Positions 1-9,283 are shown, counted from the stretch's first letter. The stretch: DNA of 64,000 nucleotides from Bacillus sonorensis NBRC 101234 = KCTC 13918 (GCF_001592005.1 NZ_BCVZ01000004.1:124001-188000); one strand, 5' to 3'. The notes: generated by a model from the letters alone, not told the origin. Made by a program: numbers and translations.

Positions 1-2
1 CG

Positions 3-1034
3 GATATGCTGAAAACCGCTGTTCAATCAGGAACGGGAACAGCCGCACAGGTCCCTGGCGTTACCGTAGCCGGAAAAACCGGAACAACGAACTTTGAAGA
101 AGCCGACATTAAAAAATACGGCATCAATCCGAACGGTGCGAAAGATTCGTGGTTTGTCGGCTATACGCCGCAATATACAGCAGCCGTCTGGACCGGCAAA
201 AAAGGCCATAATTCGCTGAGTGCGAGCGAACAGCAAATCGCCAAGATCTTGTTTAAACAGGTCATTGCCAAGGTTGACGATGGCAGCGGATCATTCAATA
301 AGCCTGACAGCGTCGTGGAAGCGACCGTACTGAAAGGATCAAATCCGCCGGCGCTGGCAAGCAGCGGTACGCCAAGCGATAAAAAGACGACCGAGTATTT
401 CGTGAAAGGCACACAGCCGACAACCGTTTCAAAGCAGTATGAAGAAAAAGAAGATGTAACAAAACCATCCGGCTTGAGCGCCGAGTATGATGAAGCATCG
501 AAGAGCATTAAACTGAAGTGGTCATATTCAGGTGATGATGATGCTACATTTAAAGTCAAACAGTCGGTCGACGGAGGAGGATACAGCGAGATCCAAAACA
601 GCAGCGCCAAAGAGGCCGTCATACCGAATGCCAAAGAAGGATCTGTCTACAGATTCCAAGTCACGGCCGTCACCGATGACAATGAAAGCGATCCGGCTTC
701 TGTGACGCTTCAAGTCAATGCTGCCAGTGACGACGAGTCAAAAACAGATGAAGATCAGCAAAATCAAGATGACGATCAGAAGAACAAAGACGAAGATGAA
801 GACAAAGATAAGCAAAACAACGGAAACACTGATCAGCCGGATGACCAAAAACAAAACCCTGGCGATACGGACAATAATAACCAAAATCAAAACCCGGGCA
901 ATACGGACAACAACAATGGCAGAAAAGATGAAGATCAAGATGATTCTTCAGATTCCGGCAGCCAAAAACCAGGTAATGACAAAGATCAAACAAACAATTC
1001 CGGAAACCAGACAGAAACTCAATCCGGCAATTAA
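3..1034 (+). CDS. ponA: Penicillin-binding protein 1 (PonA), C-terminal part, cut by window edge
   Basis: Class A penicillin-binding protein that polymerises and cross-links peptidoglycan outside the membrane. Only the last 343 residues are visible; the open frame continues past the left edge, so the ATG at 6 is internal. The visible part starts inside the transpeptidase domain: the KTGTT active-site motif lies near residue 25, followed by the usual DSWFVGYTP segment. A fibronectin type III-like module follows at about residues 155-240. The last 100 residues are a very acidic Asp/Asn/Gln/Lys-rich tail with a repeated NPG(D/N)TDNNN unit. The N-terminal glycosyltransferase and the SxxK motif are outside the window. 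The gene converges on ypoC across a shared terminator. Confidence 0.95.
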   Translation, partial: DMLKTAVQSGTGTAAQVPGVTVAGKTGTTNFEEADIKKYGINPNGAKDSWFVGYTPQYTAAVWTGKKGHNSLSASEQQIAKILFKQVIAKVDDGSGSFNKPDSVVEATVLKGSNPPALASSGTPSDKKTTEYFVKGTQPTTVSKQYEEKEDVTKPSGLSAEYDEASKSIKLKWSYSGDDDATFKVKQSVDGGGYSEIQNSSAKEAVIPNAKEGSVYRFQVTAVTDDNESDPASVTLQVNAASDDESKTDEDQQNQDDDQKNKDEDEDKDKQNNGNTDQPDDQKQNPGDTDNNNQNQNPGNTDNNNGRKDEDQDDSSDSGSQKPGNDKDQTNNSGNQTETQSGN

Positions 1035-1040
1035 AAATAA

Positions 1041-1070
1041 AGACCACTCACAAATTGTGAGTGGTCTTTA
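1041..1070. terminator. Bidirectional terminator between ponA and ypoC
   Basis: A near-perfect hairpin has arms at 1041-1053 and 1055-1067. It has an A-rich left flank and a T-rich right flank, so it can end transcripts from either side. The ypoC stop codon (1068-1070) touches the stem. Confidence 0.9.
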
Positions 1071-1556
1071 TTTATTCATCGCGGCATATTTATAAAATTG
1101 TTTTTTCATTTCCGTAAACAGTTCATCAAGCTGGATAAAACAATGGTACTGGGTCGGCTTTAACAAGATGAATTCAAGACGTTCCGTCCAATTGATCGGC
1201 TTAACGGGAAAGTTTTTCTGAATGATCGTCTCCCATCTCAGCGTTGTGACGGGCTCTCTCATCGTCCAATGGAAGCTTGTGATCAAACAGCAGACCCCTT
1301 TTAGCATCTCGTCCCGGCTGCACCTTGATTTTCTCGTTTGAAAGACGGGAAGAAGCCCTTCTTTCGTATTCTCCCAGATTTGAAAAAGAAGCGGCACCCA
1401 TTCTTGGGCATTTTCCCATGGTTTTGCCGCCCCCTCCTCCATCAACAGATCAAAAAACAGCGGATTCTCAGACAGAATGGCAAGCCTGTCATCATGTTCA
1501 GGCTTGACCTTTCTGAGCGATTGTTCATATTCATATAAAAGTGAAACGCTTGTCAC
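1068..1556 (-). CDS. ypoC: YpoC-like conserved protein
   Basis: Conserved 162-residue protein of unknown function, last gene of the dnaD-nth-ypoC cluster. The start is a GTG (1554-1556) that overlaps the nth stop by 3 bases in a GTGA arrangement, implying translational coupling. The sequence is soluble-looking, rich in Trp and charged residues, with no signal peptide or membrane segment. No catalytic motif is recognised. Identity rests on position between nth and ponA and on length, both as I recall them for B. subtilis YpoC. Confidence 0.8.
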   Translation of the reverse strand: MTSVSLLYEYEQSLRKVKPEHDDRLAILSENPLFFDLLMEEGAAKPWENAQEWVPLLFQIWENTKEGLLPVFQTRKSRCSRDEMLKGVCCLITSFHWTMREPVTTLRWETIIQKNFPVKPINWTERLEFILLKPTQYHCFIQLDELFTEMKKQFYKYAAMNK

Positions 1557-2215
1557 GGCAGCTTCACCAGTCCTTTTTTATAGCGCTTCTGCCCTTCCCG
1601 GCACAAAGAAAACAGCGGACATTCTTCACATTTCGGCCTTTGCGCTTTGCAGTGGTAGCGTCCGAAAAAGATGAGTCTATGGTGTGTGGCTGACCACTCT
1701 GACTCAGGTATTTTTTTCATCAGCGTTTTTTCGACTTCTGTAACTGAATCTTTCCAGCGGCAAAAGCCGAGCCTTTTCGACACCCTTTCTACATGAGTGT
1801 CTACGGCAATCGCCGGTACGCCGAACGCGACGGAGACGACGACATTGGCCGTTTTTCTCCCTACGCCAGGAAGCTTGACCAATTCATCTCTGTCTCTTGG
1901 GACTTCTCCCCCATATTCTTCGATCAGCATTTTGCACAGCTTTTGAATGTTTTTCGCTTTGTTGCGGTACAGACCGATCGACTTGATGTCCTGCTGAAGC
2001 TCTTCCAGCGGAACCGCGAGATAATCCTCCGGCTTTTTATATTTTTGAAACAGCGTTTTTGTCACTTTGTTGACCAAGGCATCTGTGCATTGAGCGGAAA
2101 GCGCGACAGCGATGACGAGTTCAAACGGGTTGTCGTGAACTAATTCGCATTCCGCATCGGGAAACATGTCGCCAATCGTTTCTAAGCAAAATTCGATTTG
2201 TTTTTTCGTTAACAT
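1553..2215 (-). CDS. nth: Endonuclease III (DNA glycosylase/AP lyase)
   Basis: Base-excision repair enzyme that removes oxidised pyrimidines and nicks the abasic site. The 220 residues hold a helix-hairpin-helix LPGVGRKTA motif at 115-123, the expected catalytic Lys121 and Asp139 (VDTHV), and a C-terminal 4Fe-4S site of four cysteines at 189, 196, 199 and 205 with C-x6-C-x2-C-x5-C spacing. The ATG start is preceded by an AAAGGTG Shine-Dalgarno. It lies 17 bp after dnaD and is coupled to ypoC, consistent with a dnaD-nth-ypoC transcription unit. Confidence 0.97.
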   Translation of the reverse strand: MLTKKQIEFCLETIGDMFPDAECELVHDNPFELVIAVALSAQCTDALVNKVTKTLFQKYKKPEDYLAVPLEELQQDIKSIGLYRNKAKNIQKLCKMLIEEYGGEVPRDRDELVKLPGVGRKTANVVVSVAFGVPAIAVDTHVERVSKRLGFCRWKDSVTEVEKTLMKKIPESEWSATHHRLIFFGRYHCKAQRPKCEECPLFSLCREGQKRYKKGLVKLP

Positions 2216-2232
2216 CTCTTCACCTTTTCACT

Positions 2233-2928
2233 TTAATGTTCAAGCCAATTGTAAAAAGGAACCTGCCTTGTATACTCCTTTTGCTCGCTCTGCCGGGGCG
2301 TCTTGCGCCTGAATTTTTGGCTGTAGCTTACGGCTTGTTCGACTGTTTTGATTCCGTTTTTCTTCCATTCAAAAAGAATACGGTCAATATAGCGGAAATT
2401 CAATTTTCCTGACATGACGGCTTCTTTTAGCGCCTGCTTGATCATCTGCACATCGTGGTGGTCCTGGTCAAGCCAAACGTTGAGCGTCTCGCATTCCAAC
2501 GGCGACAAAGGTCTTGCAAACTCTTCTTCAAATATCGTATAAAGACTTTTTTGCTCGCCTTCATGCTGCTCCTCCCGTTTTTTCTTCTCAGCCATCTCGA
2601 GATGATCAAACAGTTTGCTCCACAAAGGTTCGAGTGAATATTTTTCAGACTTGATGCCGTGCTGGTCTTCGCATTCTTCTATATAGAGGAAGCCTTTTTG
2701 GATAAAAATCCTCAACATATCCATACATTGTTCAGTCGCTATCGACATCGTTTTGCTTAATTCTTCGGGCGTGGGAAAAAAAGATCCTTTTTCCACATGC
2801 ATTTTGATGTTGAGCAGCAGCATGAACTCTGTTTCATTCAGGCCAAGCTCCCGGTAGTTCATAAAAAGCAGATTTGGAACGCTGACTGACCCCATTTCCT
2901 GCATCTTAATAAATTGCTGTTTTTTCAT
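2233..2928 (-). CDS. dnaD: DNA replication initiation protein DnaD
   Basis: Primosomal protein that remodels DNA and works with DnaA, DnaB and DnaI in helicase loading at oriC and during restart. The N-terminal DDBH1 winged-helix domain (about 1-100) is followed by a DDBH2 domain carrying the family YxxxIxxxW motif (YIDRILFEW). The frame opens three codons earlier with a GTG that lies inside the Shine-Dalgarno; I use the ATG at 2928, spaced correctly from AAGAGGTG, giving 231 residues beginning MKKQQF. It is separated from asnS by a terminator, so it probably also has its own promoter. Confidence 0.95.
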   Translation of the reverse strand: MKKQQFIKMQEMGSVSVPNLLFMNYRELGLNETEFMLLLNIKMHVEKGSFFPTPEELSKTMSIATEQCMDMLRIFIQKGFLYIEECEDQHGIKSEKYSLEPLWSKLFDHLEMAEKKKREEQHEGEQKSLYTIFEEEFARPLSPLECETLNVWLDQDHHDVQMIKQALKEAVMSGKLNFRYIDRILFEWKKNGIKTVEQAVSYSQKFRRKTPRQSEQKEYTRQVPFYNWLEH

Positions 2929-2970
2929 TTGATACACCTCTTACCTTTCAGTATATCAGGATGACTGTGA

Positions 2971-3000
2971 AAAAGTCTCCTGTCGCAGCAGGAGACTTTT
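2971..3000 (-). terminator. Terminator after asnS
   Basis: Twelve-base-pair hairpin with arms at 2971-2982 and 2989-3000, running into five T on the minus strand just after the asnS stop. Confidence 0.88.
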
Positions 3001-3002
3001 TA

Positions 3003-4295
3003 TTAAGGATATAAACGATTTAGCAGTCTTGGGAACGGAATCGTTTCACGGACATGCGGCGAGCCGCAGATCCAAGCAACCGTCCGCTCCAAACCGAGTC
3101 CAAAACCTGAATGCGGTACTGAACCGTATTTTCTCAGCTCGGCATACCATTTGTAAGCATCTGATTCCAATCCGTGCTCTTTCAGCCGTGATTCCAAAAG
3201 CTCAAGATCATGGATGCGTTCTGAGCCGCCGATGATCTCGCCGTAGCCTTCAGGAGCAATCAAGTCCGCGCACAGCACGACGTCTTCCCTGTCAGGCGCA
3301 GGCTGCATGTAAAACGGCTTTAAAGATGTCGGGTAATGTGTAATGAACACAGGCTTGTCATAGCTTTCGGCAATCGCCGTTTCATGAGGCGCCCCAAAAT
3401 CATCGCCCCATTCAATATCATCAAAGCCTTTATCTTTTAAGAACTGAATCGCTTCATCATAAGTAATCCGCGGGAACGGCGCTTTGATCTGCTCGAGTTT
3501 GGATGTGTCTCTTCCAAGCGTCTCCAATTCGATTTTGCAGTTTTCAAGAACGCTTTGGACGACAAATGATACGTAGTTTTCCTGCACTTCAAGGTTTTCA
3601 TTGAATTCAACGAAAGCCATTTCAGGCTCAATCATCCAAAACTCAATCAAATGGCGTTTTGTTTTTGATTTTTCCGCTCTAAAGGTCGGTCCGAATGAAA
3701 AGACTTTTCCTAAAGCCATCGCAGCCGCTTCCATATAGAGCTGGCCGCTTTGGGACAAATAGGCGTCTTCATCAAAATACTTCGTCGCAAAAAGCTCTGT
3801 CGTTCCTTCTGGAGCGCTGCCTGTCAAAATCGGAGGATCGACTTTGACAAAGCCTTCTTTATTGAAAAATTCGTATGTAGCCCGAATGATTTCGTTTCGG
3901 ATTTTCATCGTTGCATGCTGCCGCTTGGAACGAAGCCACAGATGTCTGTGATCCATTAAAAACTCTGTTCCGTGCTCTTTAGGCGTAATCGGATAATCTT
4001 TCGCTTCATGGATGATATCAAGCGAAGTCACGGCAAGCTCAAATCCGAGAGGCGAACGCTCATCCTTTTTGACGACGCCTTTTACATACAAAGACGTTTC
4101 CTGTGTGACCGTTTTAGCGGTCTGGAAAACCTCTTCAGCCACTTCCGCTTTGACGACCACTCCCTGGATAAAGCCTGTCCCGTCTCTAAGCTGCAAAAAT
4201 GCGATTTTGCCGCTTGAGCGTTTATTGGCGACCCAGGCGCCGATTGTCACTTCTTCACCAACATGCTTGTACACTTGGTTGATTGTTGTTTTCAC
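3003..4295 (-). CDS. asnS: Asparagine--tRNA ligase
   Basis: Class IIb aminoacyl-tRNA synthetase charging tRNA-Asn with asparagine in the cytoplasm. An N-terminal OB-fold anticodon-binding domain (about 1-110) is followed by the class II catalytic core, with motif 2 around [12 protein letters not shown] and motif 3 at [10 protein letters not shown] near the C-terminus. The longest frame begins 7 codons upstream, but the GTG at 4295 follows a GGAGGG Shine-Dalgarno by 8 bases and gives 430 residues starting [10 protein letters not shown], the family start. A sigma-A promoter lies between aspB and this gene. Confidence 0.96.
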   Translation of the reverse strand: MKTTINQVYKHVGEEVTIGAWVANKRSSGKIAFLQLRDGTGFIQGVVVKAEVAEEVFQTAKTVTQETSLYVKGVVKKDERSPLGFELAVTSLDIIHEAKDYPITPKEHGTEFLMDHRHLWLRSKRQHATMKIRNEIIRATYEFFNKEGFVKVDPPILTGSAPEGTTELFATKYFDEDAYLSQSGQLYMEAAAMALGKVFSFGPTFRAEKSKTKRHLIEFWMIEPEMAFVEFNENLEVQENYVSFVVQSVLENCKIELETLGRDTSKLEQIKAPFPRITYDEAIQFLKDKGFDDIEWGDDFGAPHETAIAESYDKPVFITHYPTSLKPFYMQPAPDREDVVLCADLIAPEGYGEIIGGSERIHDLELLESRLKEHGLESDAYKWYAELRKYGSVPHSGFGLGLERTVAWICGSPHVRETIPFPRLLNRLYP

Positions 4296-4361
4296 TATCG
4301 TTTCCCTCCAAAACAAAGAAAAGGGTCTTGACCCGTTTTCTCTCTGACGTCCATAACGTAT

Positions 4362-4391
4362 ATTATACCTTTTTTAAACGGATGCGGTCAA
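4362..4391 (-). promoter_or_regulatory. Predicted sigma-A promoter of asnS
   Basis: The -35 box TTGACC is at 4386-4391 and the -10 box TATAAT at 4362-4367, with an 18-bp spacer. The predicted leader is about 60 nt. I looked for a T-box: an AGGGTGG stretch lies upstream of the -10 box and therefore outside the transcript. Confidence 0.7.
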
Positions 4392-4432
4392 TCCGTTCCA
4401 CCCTTGAATTCCGGACAGATCTTCAGCAGCAT

Positions 4433-4461
4433 AAAAAAGCGCCCTTGAACCGGGCGCTTTT
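4433..4461 (-). terminator. Terminator after aspB
   Basis: Hairpin with arms 4435-4444 and 4452-4461 (AAAAGCGCCC and complement), followed on the minus strand by a T run, immediately after the aspB stop at 4467. Confidence 0.85.
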
Positions 4462-4466
4462 AAAAC

Positions 4467-5651
4467 TTATTTGCTGTGATTGACTACAAAGCGGCGGATG
4501 CGTTTCACCGCTTCTTCCAACAGCGGCAGGGATGTCGCATATGACAGGCGGATATTGTCCGGTGCGCCAAATCCGGAACCCGGCACTATCGCGACTTTTT
4601 CCTCCTCGAGAAGCGCTTCAGCAAATTGGTCAACGGTTGCAAAGCCGCATGCTTCGGCTGCTTTTTTTGCATTCGGGAACAGATAAAAAGCGCCCTCAGG
4701 CTTCAGGCAGGTGAATCCCGGAATATCCAAAAGCAGTTCATATACTTTGTTCAGACGTTCTTCAAAGGCCTTTCTCATTTCTTCAACCGGCTCCTGCGGC
4801 CCGTTATAGGCGGCGATGGCGCCGTATTGAGCGACAGAAGTCGGGTTTGACGTGCTGTGGCTGGCAAGGTTTGTCATCGCTTTGATGATGGTTTGATTTC
4901 CAGCTGCATATCCGATTCTCCAGCCGGTCATGCTGTGCGATTTTGAAACCCCGTTAATGATGATCGTCTGTTCCTTCAGTTCAGGGGAAAGCTGTGCGAT
5001 TGACACATGTTTTCCTCCGCCGTAAATCAGCTTTTCATAAATTTCATCAGATACGATCAAGATATTGTTGCGAAGGCACACGTCGCCGATCGCTTTAAGC
5101 TCCTCTTCCGTATACATCATCCCTGTCGGATTGCTTGGAGAATTGATGATCACGGCTTTCGTTTTTTTCGTTACTGCATTTTGGAGCTGCTCCGGAGAAA
5201 TCTTAAAGCTGTTTTCCTCAAGCCCTTCCACAAATACGGGACGTCCTCCTGCAAGCTTAACTTGTTCAGGGTAGCTGACCCAATATGGAGTCGGAATAAT
5301 GACTTCGTCCCCCTCATCCAGCAATACTTGAAAAAGGGTGTAAAGAGCGTGCTTCGCACCTGTACATACAATAATTTCCGACTGGCTGTATTCAATGCCC
5401 TGATCACGTTTGAACTTGTCTGCAATGCTGTCTTTAAGCGGCGCAAGACCTCCGGAAGGCGTATATTTCGTATGCCCCTCATTCATTGAGCGGACAGCCG
5501 CCTCAATGATATGCTCCGGCGTGTTAAAATCCGGCTCTCCCGCACCAAGGCCGATGACATCATGCCCTGCCGCTTTTAATTCTTTTGCTTTTGCAGTGAT
5601 TGCCAATGTCGCAGACGGTGTTAATGCTGATACTCTTTTAGCTAGATTCAA
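4467..5651 (-). CDS. aspB: Aspartate aminotransferase (class I/II PLP enzyme)
   Basis: Transfers the amino group between glutamate and oxaloacetate to give aspartate. The 394 residues show the fold-type I landmarks: NPTG at 174-177, an Asp202-x-x-Tyr205 pair, and the pyridoxal-phosphate Lys237 in GVSKSHSMTGWRIG. The start is a TTG placed 7 bases after an AGGGGG Shine-Dalgarno. Aspartate feeds the asparagine, lysine and pantothenate routes whose genes lie nearby. It follows ypmB closely. Confidence 0.95.
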   Translation of the reverse strand: MNLAKRVSALTPSATLAITAKAKELKAAGHDVIGLGAGEPDFNTPEHIIEAAVRSMNEGHTKYTPSGGLAPLKDSIADKFKRDQGIEYSQSEIIVCTGAKHALYTLFQVLLDEGDEVIIPTPYWVSYPEQVKLAGGRPVFVEGLEENSFKISPEQLQNAVTKKTKAVIINSPSNPTGMMYTEEELKAIGDVCLRNNILIVSDEIYEKLIYGGGKHVSIAQLSPELKEQTIIINGVSKSHSMTGWRIGYAAGNQTIIKAMTNLASHSTSNPTSVAQYGAIAAYNGPQEPVEEMRKAFEERLNKVYELLLDIPGFTCLKPEGAFYLFPNAKKAAEACGFATVDQFAEALLEEEKVAIVPGSGFGAPDNIRLSYATSLPLLEEAVKRIRRFVVNHSK

Positions 5652-5672
5652 CTTGATTCCCCCTGTTTCGTC

Positions 5673-6158
5673 TTAAGGCGTAATATTTTTGTGAATTTTG
5701 CCATTTATAAAGTCTACATAACTTAAACTGTATTGCCCATCTTTATTTAAGTATGTCACTTCCCACAATAGAACATTGCCTTCCCTTGCCAGATGAACCT
5801 CCTTTAATTCAGACAAAAGGCCCTCTTCCTGAACCGCTTTGGCTGCCTGACGGCTTGAAATGCCGTCCGCCGCTTTTTTAAACATCGTTTTCTGCTTTTT
5901 GTCAGCCGACACCCATACATACATTTTTTCGCCCTTTTTGTTCTTGCCTTCGACAATGTACTGTTTTTCCTTGCCGACAAACGTTTCAACGGTGCCAACC
6001 TCTTTTAAATCCGCTTTCTTCTTCGCTGTTTCAGCAGCTTCCTGGTGGCCGCTCTCTTTCTGATCCATTGCCGTCTGGTATACATTCGCCCCGGCAAGAA
6101 TTGCTGTTACAAAGATAATACCAAATATCAGAATGAAAATTAACGTTTTTTTGCCCAT
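5673..6158 (-). CDS. ypmB: YpmB-like membrane-anchored PepSY-type protein
   Basis: Protein of 161 residues with one hydrophobic N-terminal segment (about 5-27) after a short basic start, so it is probably anchored with the rest outside the cell. The extracytoplasmic part resembles DUF5590/PepSY-type domains, with two repeated segments around 45-95 and 95-160. The function is unknown. The start has an AGGGGAG Shine-Dalgarno. It sits between ypmA and aspB with 9 and 21 bp gaps, consistent with co-transcription. Confidence 0.85.
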   Translation of the reverse strand: MGKKTLIFILIFGIIFVTAILAGANVYQTAMDQKESGHQEAAETAKKKADLKEVGTVETFVGKEKQYIVEGKNKKGEKMYVWVSADKKQKTMFKKAADGISSRQAAKAVQEEGLLSELKEVHLAREGNVLLWEVTYLNKDGQYSLSYVDFINGKIHKNITP

Positions 6159-6167
6159 TTTTCTCCC

Positions 6168-6338
6168 CTACGTCCGATAAATAGTAAAAATCGCCTGTTT
6201 TTGATCGTCTTCATCAAGAGCGAGACCGAACATTAAATCATCGCGTTTCAGCGTCCTGTTTAATAAATCGACGATTTTATACAGATCTTCTGAATGCTGA
6301 ACAGTCACTGTAGAAAGAATTTCAATTTTGCTATCCAT
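6168..6338 (-). CDS. ypmA: YpmA small conserved protein (DUF4264)
   Basis: Small cytoplasmic protein of 56 residues, unknown function. The open frame could start 20 codons earlier, but the ATG at 6338 follows a clear GGAGGT Shine-Dalgarno and gives the compact family length with an MDSKIEILSTV start. No cysteines, signal or membrane segment. It begins the ypmA-ypmB-aspB run downstream of dinG. Confidence 0.85.
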   Translation of the reverse strand: MDSKIEILSTVTVQHSEDLYKIVDLLNRTLKRDDLMFGLALDEDDQKQAIFTIYRT

Positions 6339-6472
6339 TATCAAATACCTCCGCACAAAACAATAATTGTTATTCATACTCTGTCTGCCATAAGCCATAA
6401 TAGTTGTTACAACGGATTAAACCGTTTATATAAACAGCCAAAAAATAAAACCTTAATCCACACCATGCCAAG

Positions 6473-6489
6473 AGCCGCTTGAAGCGGCT
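6473..6489. terminator. Short hairpin after dinG, weak terminator
   Basis: Perfect 7-bp stem AGCCGCT/AGCGGCT directly downstream of the dinG stop codon. The T run follows it on the plus strand (TTTTATG) and only weakly on the minus strand, so its efficiency for dinG is uncertain. Confidence 0.45.
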
Positions 6490-6490
6490 T

Positions 6491-9283
6491 TTATGCATTC
6501 AGCCCTGAAATATAGGCTTCGAGTTCAAGGAAATCCGGCTCTTCTACTAAAGCGGGAGGCAAAGCTTTCATAAACACCCTGCCATAGGAAGAAGTGCGGA
6601 TCCGTCGGTCAAGGATCACGACCATACCGCTATCCTCTTCAGAACGCAGCAGCCTTCCGATTCCCTGTCTAAAGGTCAAAACGGCTTCTGGAAGCGAAAC
6701 AGCCTGAAACGGGCTTTCCCCCATTTTCTTCGCCCTTTCACACTTAGCCGACTCGACGGGATGATCGGGCGGCTTGAAAGGGAGCCTCGCAATGATCAGC
6801 GTTGTCAGCTCATCCCCCGGAAAGTCGACGCCTTCCCAAAAATGGTTTGTTCCGAGCAGGACGGCATGCTGGCACGATTTAAAGGCCTTCATGATCTTCA
6901 CGGGGCTTCCCCCTGACACGCCCTGAGCCAATAGCTGGCACGGAAAGTCGATATCGTCTTTCAACAGCTGGTGTACGTCGCGCAGCATGTCATGTGATGT
7001 AAACAAAACGAGTACCTTGGCATTCCGCTGCTTTGAAAGCGCCTTGATATACCGGCAAACATCTTGGATATAGTCTTCGGAATGATCATTTTGGATCGGG
7101 CTGATGTCTGTCGGAATCATGATTTTCATACGCTTATCATAAGAAAAAGGCGACTCGATTTGCAAGGTTCTGGGATAAAAATCGCTTAGACCGAGCTTTT
7201 TGATCATATAGTTGAATGAGTTTTCAACGACAAGCGTTGCGGATGTGAGAACAACGCTTTTTTTCTCGGTAAAAAAGCGATCTGCCAGCATTTCGCCCGC
7301 ATCCAGCGGCTGGGCATATACGGAAGCCGCGTTTTTCGCTCCTTTTGCATCGATTTCAATCCAGACGACCTCATCTTCAGCAGGTTCAAAAAATAGACGG
7401 CCGAGCTTTTTGCCGTACTCTTCGAGATATGCCAGACAGGATTGATATTCTTCAAGAAGAAACGACTGCCGGCTTGTGAAAGAGACGGTTTTTCCTGTTA
7501 ATTGCTCTTTTTGATCCAAAAACAGCTGATGCATGTAAAACAGCATGGCGCACAGCCTTCTTGCACCTTCTTCAAGGCGGCTCCAAGCTCTGTTTTCACC
7601 GGTTTGAGCTACCTTATAAAGCAGACGGTTTACATCCTTTTTTGGTTTCCTCCGTTTCACAAACGCATGAACCGATGTGAAAAACACATCGCTTTCTTCA
7701 ATGAGCTGGCTGAGCCATTCATCCATCTGGAAAAAAGATTCTGAAGAGATGCCGAAAGAACGGAACAGCCGTTCAGCTTTTTTGAGCAGCCCCCTTTGTT
7801 TCAAGGTGCCGAGCTGCATCAATTTCTTATGAAGCGAAACATAGTCCGCCCTTGTTCCAAACTGTTCCGCCGCTGCCCGTTCAAAGTGGTGGGCTTCATC
7901 GATAATCAATGTATCCGCATCGGCGGTGCGGCTTCTTTGATTAATTTCGTCTGTCAACAGAAGCGCATGATTGGTAATGATCAGATCGGCCTTATTTGCC
8001 TTCGCTTTTGCTCTTTCATAAAAACACAGCTCTTTATACGGACGGTTTCTCTCGTAAGAACGGTCATCATGCACGATTCGTTCCCAAAGCAGCTTTCCGC
8101 CGGATGGCAGGTTGATTTCGGATAAGTCGCCAGTCTCCGTATCCGTCAGCCAGACGAGAATTTGCGCCTTGGCCAGGACGGCGTCATAGTTATCATCATC
8201 TTCGTGCAGAATATGCTCGAATTTGTGGATGCATAAATAATGGGACCGGCCTTTCAGCACCGCCGCTTTGATCGGGAATGGAAAGATCTGTTTTATAAGC
8301 GGGATATCCTGATTTAAAATCTGCTGCTGAAGCAAGGTTGTAAACGTGCTGATCACGACGGGTTTTTCGGTTTTTTTCGCATGAACGGCCGCAGGCACGA
8401 GGTAACCGAGTGTTTTGCCGATTCCCGTTGCCGCTTCGATCAGGGCATGTTCATGATTCGAAAAAGCCGTCCAGACTTCTTTCATCATTTTTGTCTGTCC
8501 GTCCCTTTTTTTAAAATGGTTCAGGGAAGAAAGGCCCCCTTCTTCCTCCCAAATAAGCGTTTCAGGCAAAGCTTCGGAACGGGACTCTTCAAAGTCTTCC
8601 GCCTGAGTATCGGGCGCTTTCATGACAAATGAACCGATTTTTATATACCCTGCTTCAAGCTCTGAACGGCCGTCTTTTTGGATGATCAGGCTGTCAAAGA
8701 GCTCCTGCGCATCGCTGATCAGATGCCATGACAGACGCCTGATCGCTTTCAGGACGGGAAGCGGCAGGCGCTTCAATCTGTCCAAGATATGTAGGAAAAT
8801 CATTGCGGTCACTTCCGCATCGCTGTCTGCTCTATGCGGATTGTCATGCTTGAGCTTCAGTTCTTCGCTCAGCTCTGTCAGCTTGTAGCCGTCAAAACGG
8901 GGATAAACGATTCTGGCCAATTCCACCGTGTCGAGCACATTGCACTCAAGTCCGTCGAAGCCCGCGCGCTTCAGTTCGTGTTTGACAAACCCGAGATCAA
9001 AATGGATATTATGGGCGATAAAGCAGCTTTCATTGAGGAGCTCAAATATATCTTCTGCAATCGCCGAAAACGGCTCTTCATGTTCAACCATCTCATTTGT
9101 GATTCCCGTCAGCTGTTCAATAAATGGGGGAATAGGCTGGTTCGGGTTCACATATTTGGAGAAACGTTCGGTAATTTGTCCATTTTCAATCACAACCGCT
9201 GCAATTTGAATAATTTTGTCGCCTTTTTTCGGCGAATTCCCTGTCGTTTCCACATCAATAACTACATACCGTTGATTGTTCAT
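6491..9283 (-). CDS. dinG: DinG-type exonuclease-helicase fusion
   Basis: 930-residue protein fusing an N-terminal DEDDh 3'-5' exonuclease (VIDVETTG with Asp10 and Glu12, then HNIHFDLGF and a HRADSDAE segment) to an XPD/DinG-like superfamily 2 helicase: Walker A EAATGIGKT near 290, a DEAH box in the middle, and the C-terminal motifs GTNHFWEGVDFPG and QGIGRLLR. Such fusions are typical of Firmicutes and probably act in DNA repair. Between Walker A and the DEAH box I see only two close cysteines, so the four-cysteine iron-sulfur cluster of E. coli DinG appears absent. The frame shares its orientation with panD upstream but is separated by a hairpin. Confidence 0.93.
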   Translation of the reverse strand: MNNQRYVVIDVETTGNSPKKGDKIIQIAAVVIENGQITERFSKYVNPNQPIPPFIEQLTGITNEMVEHEEPFSAIAEDIFELLNESCFIAHNIHFDLGFVKHELKRAGFDGLECNVLDTVELARIVYPRFDGYKLTELSEELKLKHDNPHRADSDAEVTAMIFLHILDRLKRLPLPVLKAIRRLSWHLISDAQELFDSLIIQKDGRSELEAGYIKIGSFVMKAPDTQAEDFEESRSEALPETLIWEEEGGLSSLNHFKKRDGQTKMMKEVWTAFSNHEHALIEAATGIGKTLGYLVPAAVHAKKTEKPVVISTFTTLLQQQILNQDIPLIKQIFPFPIKAAVLKGRSHYLCIHKFEHILHEDDDNYDAVLAKAQILVWLTDTETGDLSEINLPSGGKLLWERIVHDDRSYERNRPYKELCFYERAKAKANKADLIITNHALLLTDEINQRSRTADADTLIIDEAHHFERAAAEQFGTRADYVSLHKKLMQLGTLKQRGLLKKAERLFRSFGISSESFFQMDEWLSQLIEESDVFFTSVHAFVKRRKPKKDVNRLLYKVAQTGENRAWSRLEEGARRLCAMLFYMHQLFLDQKEQLTGKTVSFTSRQSFLLEEYQSCLAYLEEYGKKLGRLFFEPAEDEVVWIEIDAKGAKNAASVYAQPLDAGEMLADRFFTEKKSVVLTSATLVVENSFNYMIKKLGLSDFYPRTLQIESPFSYDKRMKIMIPTDISPIQNDHSEDYIQDVCRYIKALSKQRNAKVLVLFTSHDMLRDVHQLLKDDIDFPCQLLAQGVSGGSPVKIMKAFKSCQHAVLLGTNHFWEGVDFPGDELTTLIIARLPFKPPDHPVESAKCERAKKMGESPFQAVSLPEAVLTFRQGIGRLLRSEEDSGMVVILDRRIRTSSYGRVFMKALPPALVEEPDFLELEAYISGLNA

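Noticed and set aside
718..1095. Plus-strand 125-codon frame over the ponA tail
   Set aside because: It is a +1 shadow of the low-complexity ponA 3' end; no ribosome-binding site and composition of alternating Lys/Thr/Ile typical of a shifted repeat.
4316..4433. AGGGTGG-containing stretch upstream of asnS as a T-box riboswitch
   Set aside because: It lies upstream of the predicted -10 box, lacks the full T-box sequence and any specifier or terminator stem.
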